A DNA stretch of 11,590 nucleotides from Gemmatimonadaceae bacterium (GTDB taxonomy: Bacteria; Gemmatimonadota; Gemmatimonadetes; Gemmatimonadales; Gemmatimonadaceae), in NCBI GenBank assembly GCA_013820975.1, contig JACDHQ010000021.1, positions 1 through 11,590 of the forward strand. The letters run 5' to 3'. Numbering within the stretch: position 1 is the stretch's first letter; each line of letters opens with the position of its first letter. Both the position numbers and the translations under genes were made by a program. Positions 1-7,300 of this stretch are shown in pieces. The notes below the pieces were generated by a model. It saw only the letters and a program-made list of their open reading frames with translations, searched no databases and was not told the origin of the DNA.

Positions 1-70
1 TGCCGCCAAGGGGACTCAGCAGCGACAACAGGGCGCCAGCGAGCAGCTGGCGACGGATCGAATGGATCAT
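1..70 (-). CDS. N-terminus of an exported protein (partial, runs off left edge)
   Basis: Reading leftward from an ATG at 70, the frame stays open to the window edge and gives about 23 residues, MIHSIRRQLLAGALLSLLSP followed by LGG. This is a textbook signal-peptide start: a short basic n-region with Arg-Arg, then a Leu/Ala-rich hydrophobic core. The RRQLLAG run resembles a Tat signal, although the residue before the Arg pair is Ile, so Sec export is equally possible. A purine-rich GAGGGG directly abuts the ATG, which is closer than an ideal ribosome binding site, so the exact start is uncertain. The gene is divergent from the kinase at 224, and the 153 bp between them must hold both promoters. 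The mature protein is outside the window, so no function can be given. Confidence 0.5.
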   Translation of the reverse strand, partial: MIHSIRRQLLAGALLSLLSPLGG

Positions 71-211
71 CCCCTCAGGAGAAGCAAAGGCCACGCCGCA
101 TCATTCGACGTCAGAGCTTCACGAAGATCCGTCCCATCAGGGGTTGACGGTGGTGCAGGATTGCGGGTGGCGGCATCCCGGGACACACTTTATCGTCAGG
201 GCGCCGACACC

Positions 212-216
212 GGGAG
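212..216 (+). promoter_or_regulatory. Ribosome binding site that selects a TTG start for the kinase
   Basis: GGGAG at 212-216 lies 7 bases before a TTG at 224. The frame is open back to an ATG at 62, but the extra 54 residues are low-complexity, Arg/Gly/Ser-rich and unlike any kinase N-terminus. From the TTG the protein reads MTGTIEDFSTALAGRYAIER, the usual short lead-in to a bacterial Pkn2-type kinase domain. The motif plus family fit favours 224 over 62. Confidence 0.6.
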
Positions 217-223
217 CAACTGT

Positions 224-1930
224 TTGACTGGGACGATAGAGGACTTCAGCACCGCGCTGGCCGGCCGGTATGCGATTGAACGTGAAGTCGGGCGCGGCGG
301 GATGGCGACCGTCTTTCTCGCCCAGGATGTCAAGCACGGCCGACGGGTTGCGATCAAGGTGCTGCAGCCCGAGTTGGCGGCGGTGCTGGGCGGTGAGCGG
401 TTTCTCCGCGAGATCGAGATCGCCGCGCGGCTCGCGCATCCGCACATCCTGCCCCTGCACGATTCCGGAGAAGTGGCCGGGCAGTTCTTCTACGTGATGC
501 CATTCGTCGAGGGGGTGTCGCTGCGCGATCGCCTCCGTCGGGAGCATCAGTTGCCCGTCGACGAAGCCGTGCGCCTGACCCAGCAGGTCGCGTCCGCGCT
601 CGATTATGCACATAGGCGGAACGTGGTGCATCGCGACATCAAGCCCGAGAATATCCTGCTGCAGGAAGGGCATGCACTGGTCGCCGACTTCGGTATCGCG
701 CTGGCGGTCAGCGAGGCTGGCGGTGAACGACTGACCGGCACCGGGCTCTCGCTGGGTACACCGTACTACATGAGTCCCGAGCAGGCGATGGGCGAGCGCA
801 ACATCGACGCCCGCAGCGATATCTACGCACTGGGTTGCGTGCTGTACGAAATGCTTGCCGGCGAGCCTCCGTTTACCGGACCGAGTCCCCAGGCGGTCGT
901 CGCGCGTATCCTCACCGAGCAGCCGCGCGAGCTGCACGCAGTACGCGAGAGTGTGACGCCGGCGTTGCAGCGTGTCGTCTCCAGGGCGCTCGCACGGCTT
1001 CCCGCCGATCGCTACGCAACCGCCGGCAGGTTCAGTGAGGCGCTGAGTGCGGCTGCAGGCGAGACGTGGGCTTCCGAGCTGGCGGCGCGTCCGGAATCGT
1101 CCGCCGCGGCACGACCAGCGTTCGGGGCTGGCAGTCTGGCGCGCCGGCGGAGTCTTCCGTGGGCGGTCGCGGCACTGGCGGTGGCGGCAGCGACCTTCGC
1201 CTGGCAGGGGCCGCGTCCCTCCGACCCGGTCACGCCCGAAGGCGAAGTGAGCACCGAGGCGCTGGAACGGATACTCGCAAACAACGAGGCGGTTGTTCTC
1301 GATACGCGGCCACACCTCGAATACGCGATCAGCCACATACCCGGTTCACAGAACGTTGCAGCCCGGCCCGGGGTCCCAATGTCCCTCTACATCTCCGATG
1401 TCGCGGAGGTGAGGCGGCTCGTGGACGGGGATACGACGCGCCCGATCGTCCTGTACTGCAATGGGCCGTTCTGCCCGCGGAGTACCCGGTTTGCGGGTGA
1501 ACTGGAGGCGGCCGGTTACACGAATGTCCGTCGCTATCAGCTCGGGATTCCGGTTTGGCGGGCGTTTGGCGGTGTCACCGCAACAAGTACCGACGGCTTG
1601 CGTCATGTCGTCCGCCTCGACCGGACTGCGGTGCTGATCGACACGCGTGATGATGAGGCGTTTCGCGCCGGCACGCTGCCGGGAGCCCGAAACATTCCAC
1701 GGAGCCTTGTGCTCGCTGGGCGGGATGTTGGCGTCGTACGCCAGGCAAAGGACGACGGCCGCCTGCCGATGCAGGATCACAACACGCGTATCATCGTGAT
1801 CGGGAGCACCGGGGACGATGCCCGTTTTGTGGCGCAGGCACTTGCGCACGAAGCCTTCCACAACGTCTCGTTCTTTGACGGAACGTATGAGCAGGCGCGC
1901 GCTGCAACTGCATCCCCACGCAGTCCATGA
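224..1930 (+). CDS. Transmembrane Ser/Thr protein kinase with C-terminal tandem rhodanese domains
   Basis: Numbered from the TTG at 224 (568 residues). Residues about 15-275 form a complete Hanks-type kinase: glycine loop GRGGMATVF (23-31), VAIK lysine (K45), HRDIKPEN with catalytic D138, DFG with D155, and the activation-segment end GTPYYMSPEQ. After a short linker, residues about 311-327 (LPWAVAALAVAAATFAW) form one membrane span. The kinase should therefore be cytoplasmic and the tail periplasmic. The tail holds two rhodanese-like modules. The first (about 341-449) has an intact-looking loop YCNGPFCPRS with C412 and C417. In the second (about 457-568) the loop position reads VIGSTGDDAR with no cysteine, so it is probably non-catalytic. 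Such kinases usually carry TPR, PASTA or beta-propeller sensors; rhodanese sensors are unusual. It is transcribed alone, convergent with the nuclease gene 111 bp away. The kinase call is very secure; sulfur or redox sensing is inference. Confidence 0.93.
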   Translation: MTGTIEDFSTALAGRYAIEREVGRGGMATVFLAQDVKHGRRVAIKVLQPELAAVLGGERFLREIEIAARLAHPHILPLHDSGEVAGQFFYVMPFVEGVSLRDRLRREHQLPVDEAVRLTQQVASALDYAHRRNVVHRDIKPENILLQEGHALVADFGIALAVSEAGGERLTGTGLSLGTPYYMSPEQAMGERNIDARSDIYALGCVLYEMLAGEPPFTGPSPQAVVARILTEQPRELHAVRESVTPALQRVVSRALARLPADRYATAGRFSEALSAAAGETWASELAARPESSAAARPAFGAGSLARRRSLPWAVAALAVAAATFAWQGPRPSDPVTPEGEVSTEALERILANNEAVVLDTRPHLEYAISHIPGSQNVAARPGVPMSLYISDVAEVRRLVDGDTTRPIVLYCNGPFCPRSTRFAGELEAAGYTNVRRYQLGIPVWRAFGGVTATSTDGLRHVVRLDRTAVLIDTRDDEAFRAGTLPGARNIPRSLVLAGRDVGVVRQAKDDGRLPMQDHNTRIIVIGSTGDDARFVAQALAHEAFHNVSFFDGTYEQARAATASPRSP

Positions 1931-2041
1931 ACTGGGACGATTCTCTCCCCGGATCGATCACAACTGCGCGGGGGTGAAGCTAAGCATGACTCGCGGTCAG
2001 GGACTTCCTGCGGACGCATCGGGGACTTTCGTTCTCCGGGA

Positions 2042-4033
2042 CTACGATTCGGTCGCAAAGTCGATGAACCCGCGCACCGGATCGGCGGTGAGCAACACCG
2101 CGCGGACGGCGTCGCCCGTCTGACGTCCGCGCTGGCCGCGAACGAGCCGCCCCTCGATTCCTTCCGCTGCGATGTGGATCCAGGTCGCCCGGGGCGACAC
2201 TCCCGAGACGACGGCATCGAACGTCTCGCCGATGCGATCCTGCAATCGCTCCGCAACGACCCGCTTGCGCGCGAGGCGTTCCGCTTTTGGACGGTCGGCC
2301 TCGGCCGTGTGCTCGAAGTCGATGAAGCCATGCACGCTGTCGGTACGTACGAGCGTAACCGGCACCGTCATCCCGACGGCGAGCGACTTGAAGCCGCGCA
2401 CGACGCGCCCCTCTCCTGGGCGGTCGACCAGGCGGACCCACGTTCCGCTGTCGGAGACGCCGGTGACGATGGCCTGAAACTGCTCGCCGATGTGGGGGCG
2501 AAGGGCGTCGGCCATCACCTTCTTTCGCCGGCTGCGCTCGAGCTTTCGCGATGCATCCGTGGCGTCGTGCGCGAAGTCGATGAATCCCTTCACGGCGTCC
2601 GTCACCACGAGCGTCACGCGCACGGTGTCGCCCACGTCGAGCCCGGGGCCCCCGCGCACGACACGCCCTTCGACCGGTGGGCTGAGCAGCCGGACATAGG
2701 TCCCCTTGGGGGAGGCGGCGGTCACGACAGCGGCAAAGCTCTCGCCCACGCGATCGGCGAGCATCGACGCCCCGGCCACCTTGCGCATCGTACGCTCCAC
2801 CTTGCGCGCAGCATCGCCCCGCTCGGTGCACCGGTTGGCGATCGCGATGAGCTGCTCGTCGGTGTAGGGCGCGCCACTCTGCAGCTCGACCGCGCGCAGC
2901 ATGCGCTGCGTCACCAGGTCGGCAAAGCGACGGTTGGGTGCCGTCGAGTGCACGTAGTCGGCGACCGCGAGTCCAAAGTGCCCCGCTTCGCGCCGGTTTC
3001 CAAGACGTCGCTCGAGCACGTACACACCCGGCCCGAGCAGTTTCACGACGGCGAGCGAGAGATCGGCGAAGTGTTCCGGATCGGCGACCCGGCGTGCCGA
3101 GAGGAACTCACTCAGCGCCACACTGTCCGGCTTCTCCGGCAGCATTACCCCATGCTCGGCGGCGATCGCGACGATGCGGTCCCACCGTTTCGGCTCGCGG
3201 ACGACGCGCCGGAGCGACGCCGACCCATTCGCGATCAGGTAGGCGGCCACGGACCGGTTGGCGGCGACCATGAAGTCCTCGATGATGTCGCGCGCGCGAT
3301 TGCGTTGCGTCACCCGGAGGTCAATGACCTTGCCATTCGCGACGACGGGCGATGCCTCGACGCTCTCGAAATCGAGCGCGCCAGCGCGCTTGCGAGCGAT
3401 GCGGAGCCGGCCGGCCGCCTCCTCCTGCAACTGCAGCTGGTGCCGCAACGCTTGCGACGCCGCGATGGCCCGCGGCTCCGGGCCGCGCCCCTCGAGCCAT
3501 GCGCCAATCTCGTTGTAGGTGAGCTTGGCGTAGTTGTGCACGAGGGCGCGATACACCGTTGCCCCAGACAGCGCTCCGTCGGCGGCGACGTCGAACTGGA
3601 TCACGACGGCCAGCCGGTCCTCTCCTTCGTTGAGCGATGTGAGGTCGGTGGAGAGCCGCTCCGGCAACATCGGAAATACGGCGACCCCGGTGTACACGGA
3701 GGTCGTATTGATTGCCGAGTGATCGTCCGACGCCGAGCCAGGTGGAACGAACGACGCCACGTCGGCGATCGCGACGAGGAGCCGGATCCGTCCGTCATCG
3801 CACCGCTCCGCTGCCTCGATCTGGTCGAGGTCGCGCGACTCGCGGTTGTCGATCGACGACCACGGGAGCGCGCGGAGATCACGGGCTCCGACCGGCAGTG
3901 TGGCATTCCCGGGGTCGTCGAACGCCTCGACCTCCCGCAGGACCTCGGCGGAGAAGTCCGGAGCAAAGCCGTTGGCGCGCATCGCGGCGGCGGCCACCGC
4001 ATGGAGGTCGGCGCCGCTGAGGGTAGTCATCAT
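2042..4033 (-). CDS. RNB-family (RNase II/R-like) exoribonuclease with three C-terminal S1-like modules
   Basis: Probable 3'-to-5' exoribonuclease of RNA turnover (663 residues from the ATG at 4033). The RNB domain begins early: SIDNRESRDLDQ gives D62, D68 and D70, matching three of the four metal-binding aspartates of RNase II/R. The fourth position is Gln71, where E. coli RNase II/R has Asp. The second signature, YVHSTAPNRRFADL, matches the YTHFTSPIRRYxDL region that holds the catalytic arginine. There is no N-terminal cold-shock domain, unlike RNase R, and only about 60 residues precede the active-site motif. Residues 428-663 are three S1-like modules in tandem (separate entry). GTG 4036 and ATG 4030 are equally possible starts because no clear ribosome site is visible; a TTG at 4075 is less likely. 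The esterase gene lies 64 bp upstream on the same strand, so co-transcription is plausible. It ends convergently with the kinase gene. Confidence 0.9.
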   Translation of the reverse strand: MMTTLSGADLHAVAAAAMRANGFAPDFSAEVLREVEAFDDPGNATLPVGARDLRALPWSSIDNRESRDLDQIEAAERCDDGRIRLLVAIADVASFVPPGSASDDHSAINTTSVYTGVAVFPMLPERLSTDLTSLNEGEDRLAVVIQFDVAADGALSGATVYRALVHNYAKLTYNEIGAWLEGRGPEPRAIAASQALRHQLQLQEEAAGRLRIARKRAGALDFESVEASPVVANGKVIDLRVTQRNRARDIIEDFMVAANRSVAAYLIANGSASLRRVVREPKRWDRIVAIAAEHGVMLPEKPDSVALSEFLSARRVADPEHFADLSLAVVKLLGPGVYVLERRLGNRREAGHFGLAVADYVHSTAPNRRFADLVTQRMLRAVELQSGAPYTDEQLIAIANRCTERGDAARKVERTMRKVAGASMLADRVGESFAAVVTAASPKGTYVRLLSPPVEGRVVRGGPGLDVGDTVRVTLVVTDAVKGFIDFAHDATDASRKLERSRRKKVMADALRPHIGEQFQAIVTGVSDSGTWVRLVDRPGEGRVVRGFKSLAVGMTVPVTLVRTDSVHGFIDFEHTAEADRPKAERLARKRVVAERLQDRIGETFDAVVSGVSPRATWIHIAAEGIEGRLVRGQRGRQTGDAVRAVLLTADPVRGFIDFATES
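2045..2752 (-). repeat. Three in-register copies of an 86-residue S1-like module in the nuclease
   Basis: Within the RNB protein, modules start at residues 428, 514 and 600, an exact 86-residue (258-bp) period; the third stops after its core at residue 663. Each opens with [RH][VI]GE.F.A[IV]V.[GA].S, continues with a TW/YV-type strand and EGR[VL]VRG, and ends in GFIDF. Modules are joined by basic helical linkers (RKLERSRRKKVMADAL; PKAERLARKRVVAERL). A similar linker, ARKVERTMRKVAGASMLAD, precedes the first module. The copies are clearly diverged in sequence, so the duplication is old and not an assembly artefact. The S1/OB assignment rests on position and pattern. Confidence 0.8.
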
Positions 4034-4097
4034 CACCGGCTCAAACGGGAAGCATGAAGCCGACGCTCGATGCAAACGTCGCGCCCGGCACGGCAGG

Positions 4098-4988
4098 TCA
4101 GCGGCTCCCGGCCGGACATGCGGCGCCAGCCGGATTCTCCACGAACCGCACGACTTCGGGCATCACGTCGCCGAGTTCGAGGCGTGGCGCCGCAAGCGCA
4201 AGTATGATCTTCACGTGCCCCACGCCGTCGATCAGCACCGATCGGGCGCAACCGCCTGCCGCGCTGATGCGAGCCGCAAGGTGAACCGAGTTCTCGGGGT
4301 GCACCGTCTTGTCGTTGCGACCGTGTAGCAGCAGCAGGGGCGGCTCCGTGCCGTCGACATGCGTGCGCGGATAGGTCTCGGGCCAGCCTTCGCTCGGCCC
4401 CATCAGCCGTTGCACGTCGGCGTCGGTCCAGATGGTATCCACCGGTCCGGCGAGACTCACGAATCCGCGGATACTGCGGGGGTCGATGCCAACCGATGCG
4501 AGATGCCGCTCGTCGAGCGCGAGCAGCGTTGCGGTGTGTGCACCGGCGGAGTGGCCGATGACCACGATGTTGGTCGAGTCGCCGCCAAAACGCGCGATGT
4601 TGTCCCGCGCCCAGCGCACGGCGTCGGCCGCATCGTCCACCCACGCAGGGTAGTCGACGGCGGGATGCAACCGGTATTCCGGTATCACCGCGACCCAACC
4701 CTGCTTCGTGAGCGCGTCGCCGAGCACCCGGTAGTCGTCCTTGGAGCCGTACTTCCACCGGCCACCGAACAGGAAAACGACCACGGGTGCGTTCGCCCGC
4801 GGCAGGCGGGGACGATGCACGTCGAGCCGGAGGTCGTGGCGACCGTACGGCACATCCCGCACGGTGATGAGATGATCGCGCACGAAGAGCAGGTCCGCCG
4901 CACCGCGCGCCAGACCGGTTGCCGAGCATCCGGACGTGAACAGGATGCACGCCAGGGCATAGCGGATGGAACTCCTTCGGGAGATCAT
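4098..4988 (-). CDS. Alpha/beta-hydrolase (carboxylesterase-like), probable lipoprotein
   Basis: Secreted or membrane-anchored esterase of the BD-FAE/carboxylesterase type (296 residues from the ATG at 4988). The N-terminus ISRRSSIRYALACILFTSGC is a signal peptide ending in a lipobox-like TSGC, with C21 as the candidate lipidated residue; Thr at -3 is non-ideal. The triad is complete: nucleophile in GHSAG (S147), acid in HGRNDKT (D226) and histidine in GVGHVKI (H258). The oxyanion segment reads FLFGGRWKYGS (FGG at 74-76), with Phe where relatives usually have the His of HGG. YRLHPAVDYPAWVDDAADAV is typical of the family. In-frame starts at 5018 (ATG) and 5069 are possible but would bury the signal peptide. 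No strong ribosome site precedes 4988. It is divergent from the HD-GYP gene and 64 bp upstream of the nuclease. The substrate cannot be told from sequence. Confidence 0.88.
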   Translation of the reverse strand: MISRRSSIRYALACILFTSGCSATGLARGAADLLFVRDHLITVRDVPYGRHDLRLDVHRPRLPRANAPVVVFLFGGRWKYGSKDDYRVLGDALTKQGWVAVIPEYRLHPAVDYPAWVDDAADAVRWARDNIARFGGDSTNIVVIGHSAGAHTATLLALDERHLASVGIDPRSIRGFVSLAGPVDTIWTDADVQRLMGPSEGWPETYPRTHVDGTEPPLLLLHGRNDKTVHPENSVHLAARISAAGGCARSVLIDGVGHVKIILALAAPRLELGDVMPEVVRFVENPAGAACPAGSR

Positions 4989-5320
4989 GTAACCGATTCG
5001 GGAGATACCGTAACGCATCCACGAGTGATGTGCACATCCTGCGCCCGCGCTTGGCGCCGTGGCATACACTCACGGGCATTGCGGCGGCGCCGAATGCTGC
5101 CTGCCGAAGCGTTCCCGAAAGACCGTTCGGCATCGGTCCGGTTGGCGATACACATCGTCGCCGAAGTGTCTCGCGGTACAGACACTTTTAGTGTGCGCCG
5201 GCTCACATACGCGAGCTAACACGTTGCCGCCCAAGGGGTTCCAGTTCGGCTCCTACCTTGCCTTACCGGGGTGTGTGCCTGATGAACGCCTGCTGTTTCA
5301 CTGCTGCCTCGGGGGGCGAC
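4989..5320. promoter_or_regulatory. Divergent intergenic region with nested inverted repeats
   Basis: This 332-bp spacer separates the leftward esterase from the rightward HD-GYP gene and must contain both promoters. No convincing -35/-10 pair was found. The clear structure is an 8-bp perfect inverted repeat, AAGTGTCT (5164-5171) and AGACACTT (5180-5187), around an 8-base spacer. Its right arm also takes part in a second palindrome, ACACT-TTT-AGTGT (5182-5194). The two folds share bases, so they are mutually exclusive as RNA; as DNA they would give three half-sites for a dimeric regulator. Which applies is unknown. Confidence 0.4.
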
Positions 5321-7126
5321 ATGCCGCTGTCTCGTTCGACGACTCGCTCGGCCCGGCTGACGGCCGCACCGCTCTCCTACGCGGCTGTGATCGAACGTGC
5401 GCAGCGTGCGGAGCTGAACGGCAGGCGCTCCGACGCGCGCGCGCTCTATGAAGTCGCACTCCTGCGGTTGGCCGAAGCCACCGACGAATCGGACGCTTCC
5501 AACCTGCTGCGCTGGATTGCCCGCACGCACCGCGACGATGCCGATCTCGACCTCACGCTGGACTGTGCGGAGGCAGCGCTCGCCGTCGCCGAGGCGCATG
5601 CACACCGCGGGGCACTCCGCCATGCGTCGAGCCTCGTCGCGGCGGTGCGCGTGCAGCAGGGCGACCTTGATGAAGCGGAGCGCCTCTACGACACCGCGCA
5701 GGAAGGCGCGATCGAGGACGGAGAGCTGACACTCGTCGCCATGACGGCCCAGAACCTCGGCGTCGTGGCGAGCATCCGGGGCGATGCCGATATCGCGCTC
5801 CAGTACTATCGGAAAAGTCTCACCGGGTACCGTACGCTCGGTATGCTGCAGGATGTCTGCGTCGTGCTCAACAACCTGGGGCTGCTGCTGACGCAGCTCG
5901 AGCGGTGGGATGAAGCCGCCGAGTCGTTCGACGAGGCCATGCGTGCGGCGAAGCAGCTCCGCGATCGCGCCGGACAGATGCTCGTCGAGATGCACCGCGC
6001 CGAGTGGAGTGTTGCACAGGGTGATTATGCCGGCGCGCGTTCCGCCAGCGAGCGAGCCCGCCTGCTCGGCATCCTCGTCAAGGATGCCCCCGCCCTCGGC
6101 GCACTGCACCGGGTCATTGGCGTCCTGGAGCGCGAGTGCGGCAATTTCGACCGTGCCGAGGAGCACTTCGGCATGGCGCACGACATCGGCACCGCGCGCC
6201 AGGACATTCTCCTGCTCGCCGATACCGCCCGTGAGCTGGCGGAGCTGCGGCGGCGGCAGGGGCGCAACCGCGACGCGCTCGAGGGGCTGAACCGTGCGCA
6301 GTGCCTGTTCCTGCAACTTCGCGCGCGTCGCGAGATCGTGGATATCTGCCAGCGGACCGTCAAGCTCGAGGGCGACTTCCTCGAGGTTGCCAGGCGGTGG
6401 GGCACGTCCATCGAGTGCAACGACGAGTACACCCAGGGGCATTGCGAACGCGTGGCCAGCATTGCCTGCGCGCTGGCCGCGGCGGACGGCATGTCGGGAC
6501 AGTCGCTGTTCTGGTTCCGTATAGGCGCGCTGTTGCACGACGTTGGCAAGCTCATGCTGCCTGCCGGAGTACTCAACAAGTGCGGGAAGCTCTCGGCGGA
6601 CGAGTGGGCGGCGGTGCGCAGCCATCCAGTGGCGGGGGTGAGCATGCTCTCCGAGGTCGAGTTCCCCTGGGACGTTTCGCCGATAGTGAAGTCGCACCAT
6701 GAACGGTGGGACGGGGCCGGGTATCCGGACGGGCTCGCTGGCGACGCCATTCCGCGTGTCGCGCGCATGGTGTGCATCGCGGATGTGTACGACGCACTGA
6801 CGTCCGAACGGAGTTACAAGCAGGCGATGACGCACGATGCCGCCATGGCGGTAATGCGGGCCGATAGCGGGCGGCAGTTCGATCCGGACCTGTTTGCACT
6901 GTTCGAGCGCGTGGCCGGACTGCACGCCGAGGCGTGGACGAAGCAGGCGCTCGGCGAGCGGGATGTGAATGATTCATGGCAGGTGGCTGCACCGCGCAGC
7001 GACGATGAGACGGGCGCAGTCCTGTTGACCGATGCGTGCCGGTTCCGACTCACGGAGGATGTATTCGGGCGGTTTACTGAGTGCTTGGCCGGCGATGCGG
7101 GGGGGGAGCCCGGGTCTGGTCCGTAG
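5321..7126 (+). CDS. TPR-containing HD-GYP domain protein, probable cyclic-di-GMP phosphodiesterase
   Basis: Predicted cytoplasmic enzyme that hydrolyses cyclic-di-GMP (601 residues). The N-terminal half (about 25-330) is a run of TPR-like helical hairpins with repeated A..LY..A and G....A phrases, e.g. GDLDEAERLYDTAQ, GDADIALQYYRKSL and ERWDEAAESFDEAM, suggesting control by a protein partner. The C-terminal HD-GYP domain looks catalytically complete: H374 (GHCERV), H406-D407 (LLHDVGK), RSHP, HHERWDGAGYPDG (H459, H460, GYP at 467-469) and D488 (ADVYDAL). There is no receiver, PAS or membrane segment, so input must come through the TPRs. The ATG at 5321 follows GGGGGG at 5311-5316, the best ribosome site here; an ATG at 5282 would add 13 residues including a Cys-Cys pair. 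The last about 70 residues match nothing I recognise. It is monocistronic, convergent with the monooxygenase gene. Confidence 0.92.
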   Translation: MPLSRSTTRSARLTAAPLSYAAVIERAQRAELNGRRSDARALYEVALLRLAEATDESDASNLLRWIARTHRDDADLDLTLDCAEAALAVAEAHAHRGALRHASSLVAAVRVQQGDLDEAERLYDTAQEGAIEDGELTLVAMTAQNLGVVASIRGDADIALQYYRKSLTGYRTLGMLQDVCVVLNNLGLLLTQLERWDEAAESFDEAMRAAKQLRDRAGQMLVEMHRAEWSVAQGDYAGARSASERARLLGILVKDAPALGALHRVIGVLERECGNFDRAEEHFGMAHDIGTARQDILLLADTARELAELRRRQGRNRDALEGLNRAQCLFLQLRARREIVDICQRTVKLEGDFLEVARRWGTSIECNDEYTQGHCERVASIACALAAADGMSGQSLFWFRIGALLHDVGKLMLPAGVLNKCGKLSADEWAAVRSHPVAGVSMLSEVEFPWDVSPIVKSHHERWDGAGYPDGLAGDAIPRVARMVCIADVYDALTSERSYKQAMTHDAAMAVMRADSGRQFDPDLFALFERVAGLHAEAWTKQALGERDVNDSWQVAAPRSDDETGAVLLTDACRFRLTEDVFGRFTECLAGDAGGEPGSGP

Positions 7127-7220
7127 TCGGGGCCGTCGCGCTGCCAGGGCTGCATCGCCCGTTCAGGAAGTGGTGGGGGCTATTGCACCCGCTCCGACCA
7201 CGGGCCGATGGCGCCGACAG

Positions 7221-7245
7221 GGCCGGCTCGGTGAATCGTCCGGCC
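7221..7245. repeat. GC-rich inverted repeat between convergent genes
   Basis: GGCCGG (7221-7226) and CCGGCC (7240-7245) can form a 6-bp stem with a 13-base loop in the 174-bp gap between the convergent HD-GYP and monooxygenase genes. No T-run follows on either strand, so it is not a canonical intrinsic terminator. It could still slow polymerase, or be chance in GC-rich DNA. Nothing else is visible in the gap. Confidence 0.25.
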
Positions 7246-7300
7246 GGGGCATCGCGACCTCCACTCCGGCCGCGGGCCGCCGGCCGTCGCGTTCCATGGT

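Noticed and set aside
144..149. TTGACG as a -35 box for the kinase
   Set aside because: No -10-like hexamer lies at 16-18 bases downstream.
62..223. N-terminal extension of the kinase to the ATG at 62
   Set aside because: The extra residues are low-complexity, and the TTG at 224 has a GGGAG ribosome site and a family-like N-terminus.
137..1336. Leftward ORF (399 codons) over the kinase
   Set aside because: It is antisense to a kinase with every catalytic motif; the translation is an Arg-rich shadow.
2174..4057. Long rightward ORF (627 codons) over the nuclease gene
   Set aside because: Its translation is rich in Arg, Asp, Gly and His with no recognisable domain. The opposite strand carries clear RNB and S1-like motifs, so this is a high-GC shadow.
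5216..6925. Long leftward ORF (569 codons) over the HD-GYP gene
   Set aside because: It is antisense to a gene with intact HD-GYP metal ligands and TPRs; its own translation has no domain or plausible start context.
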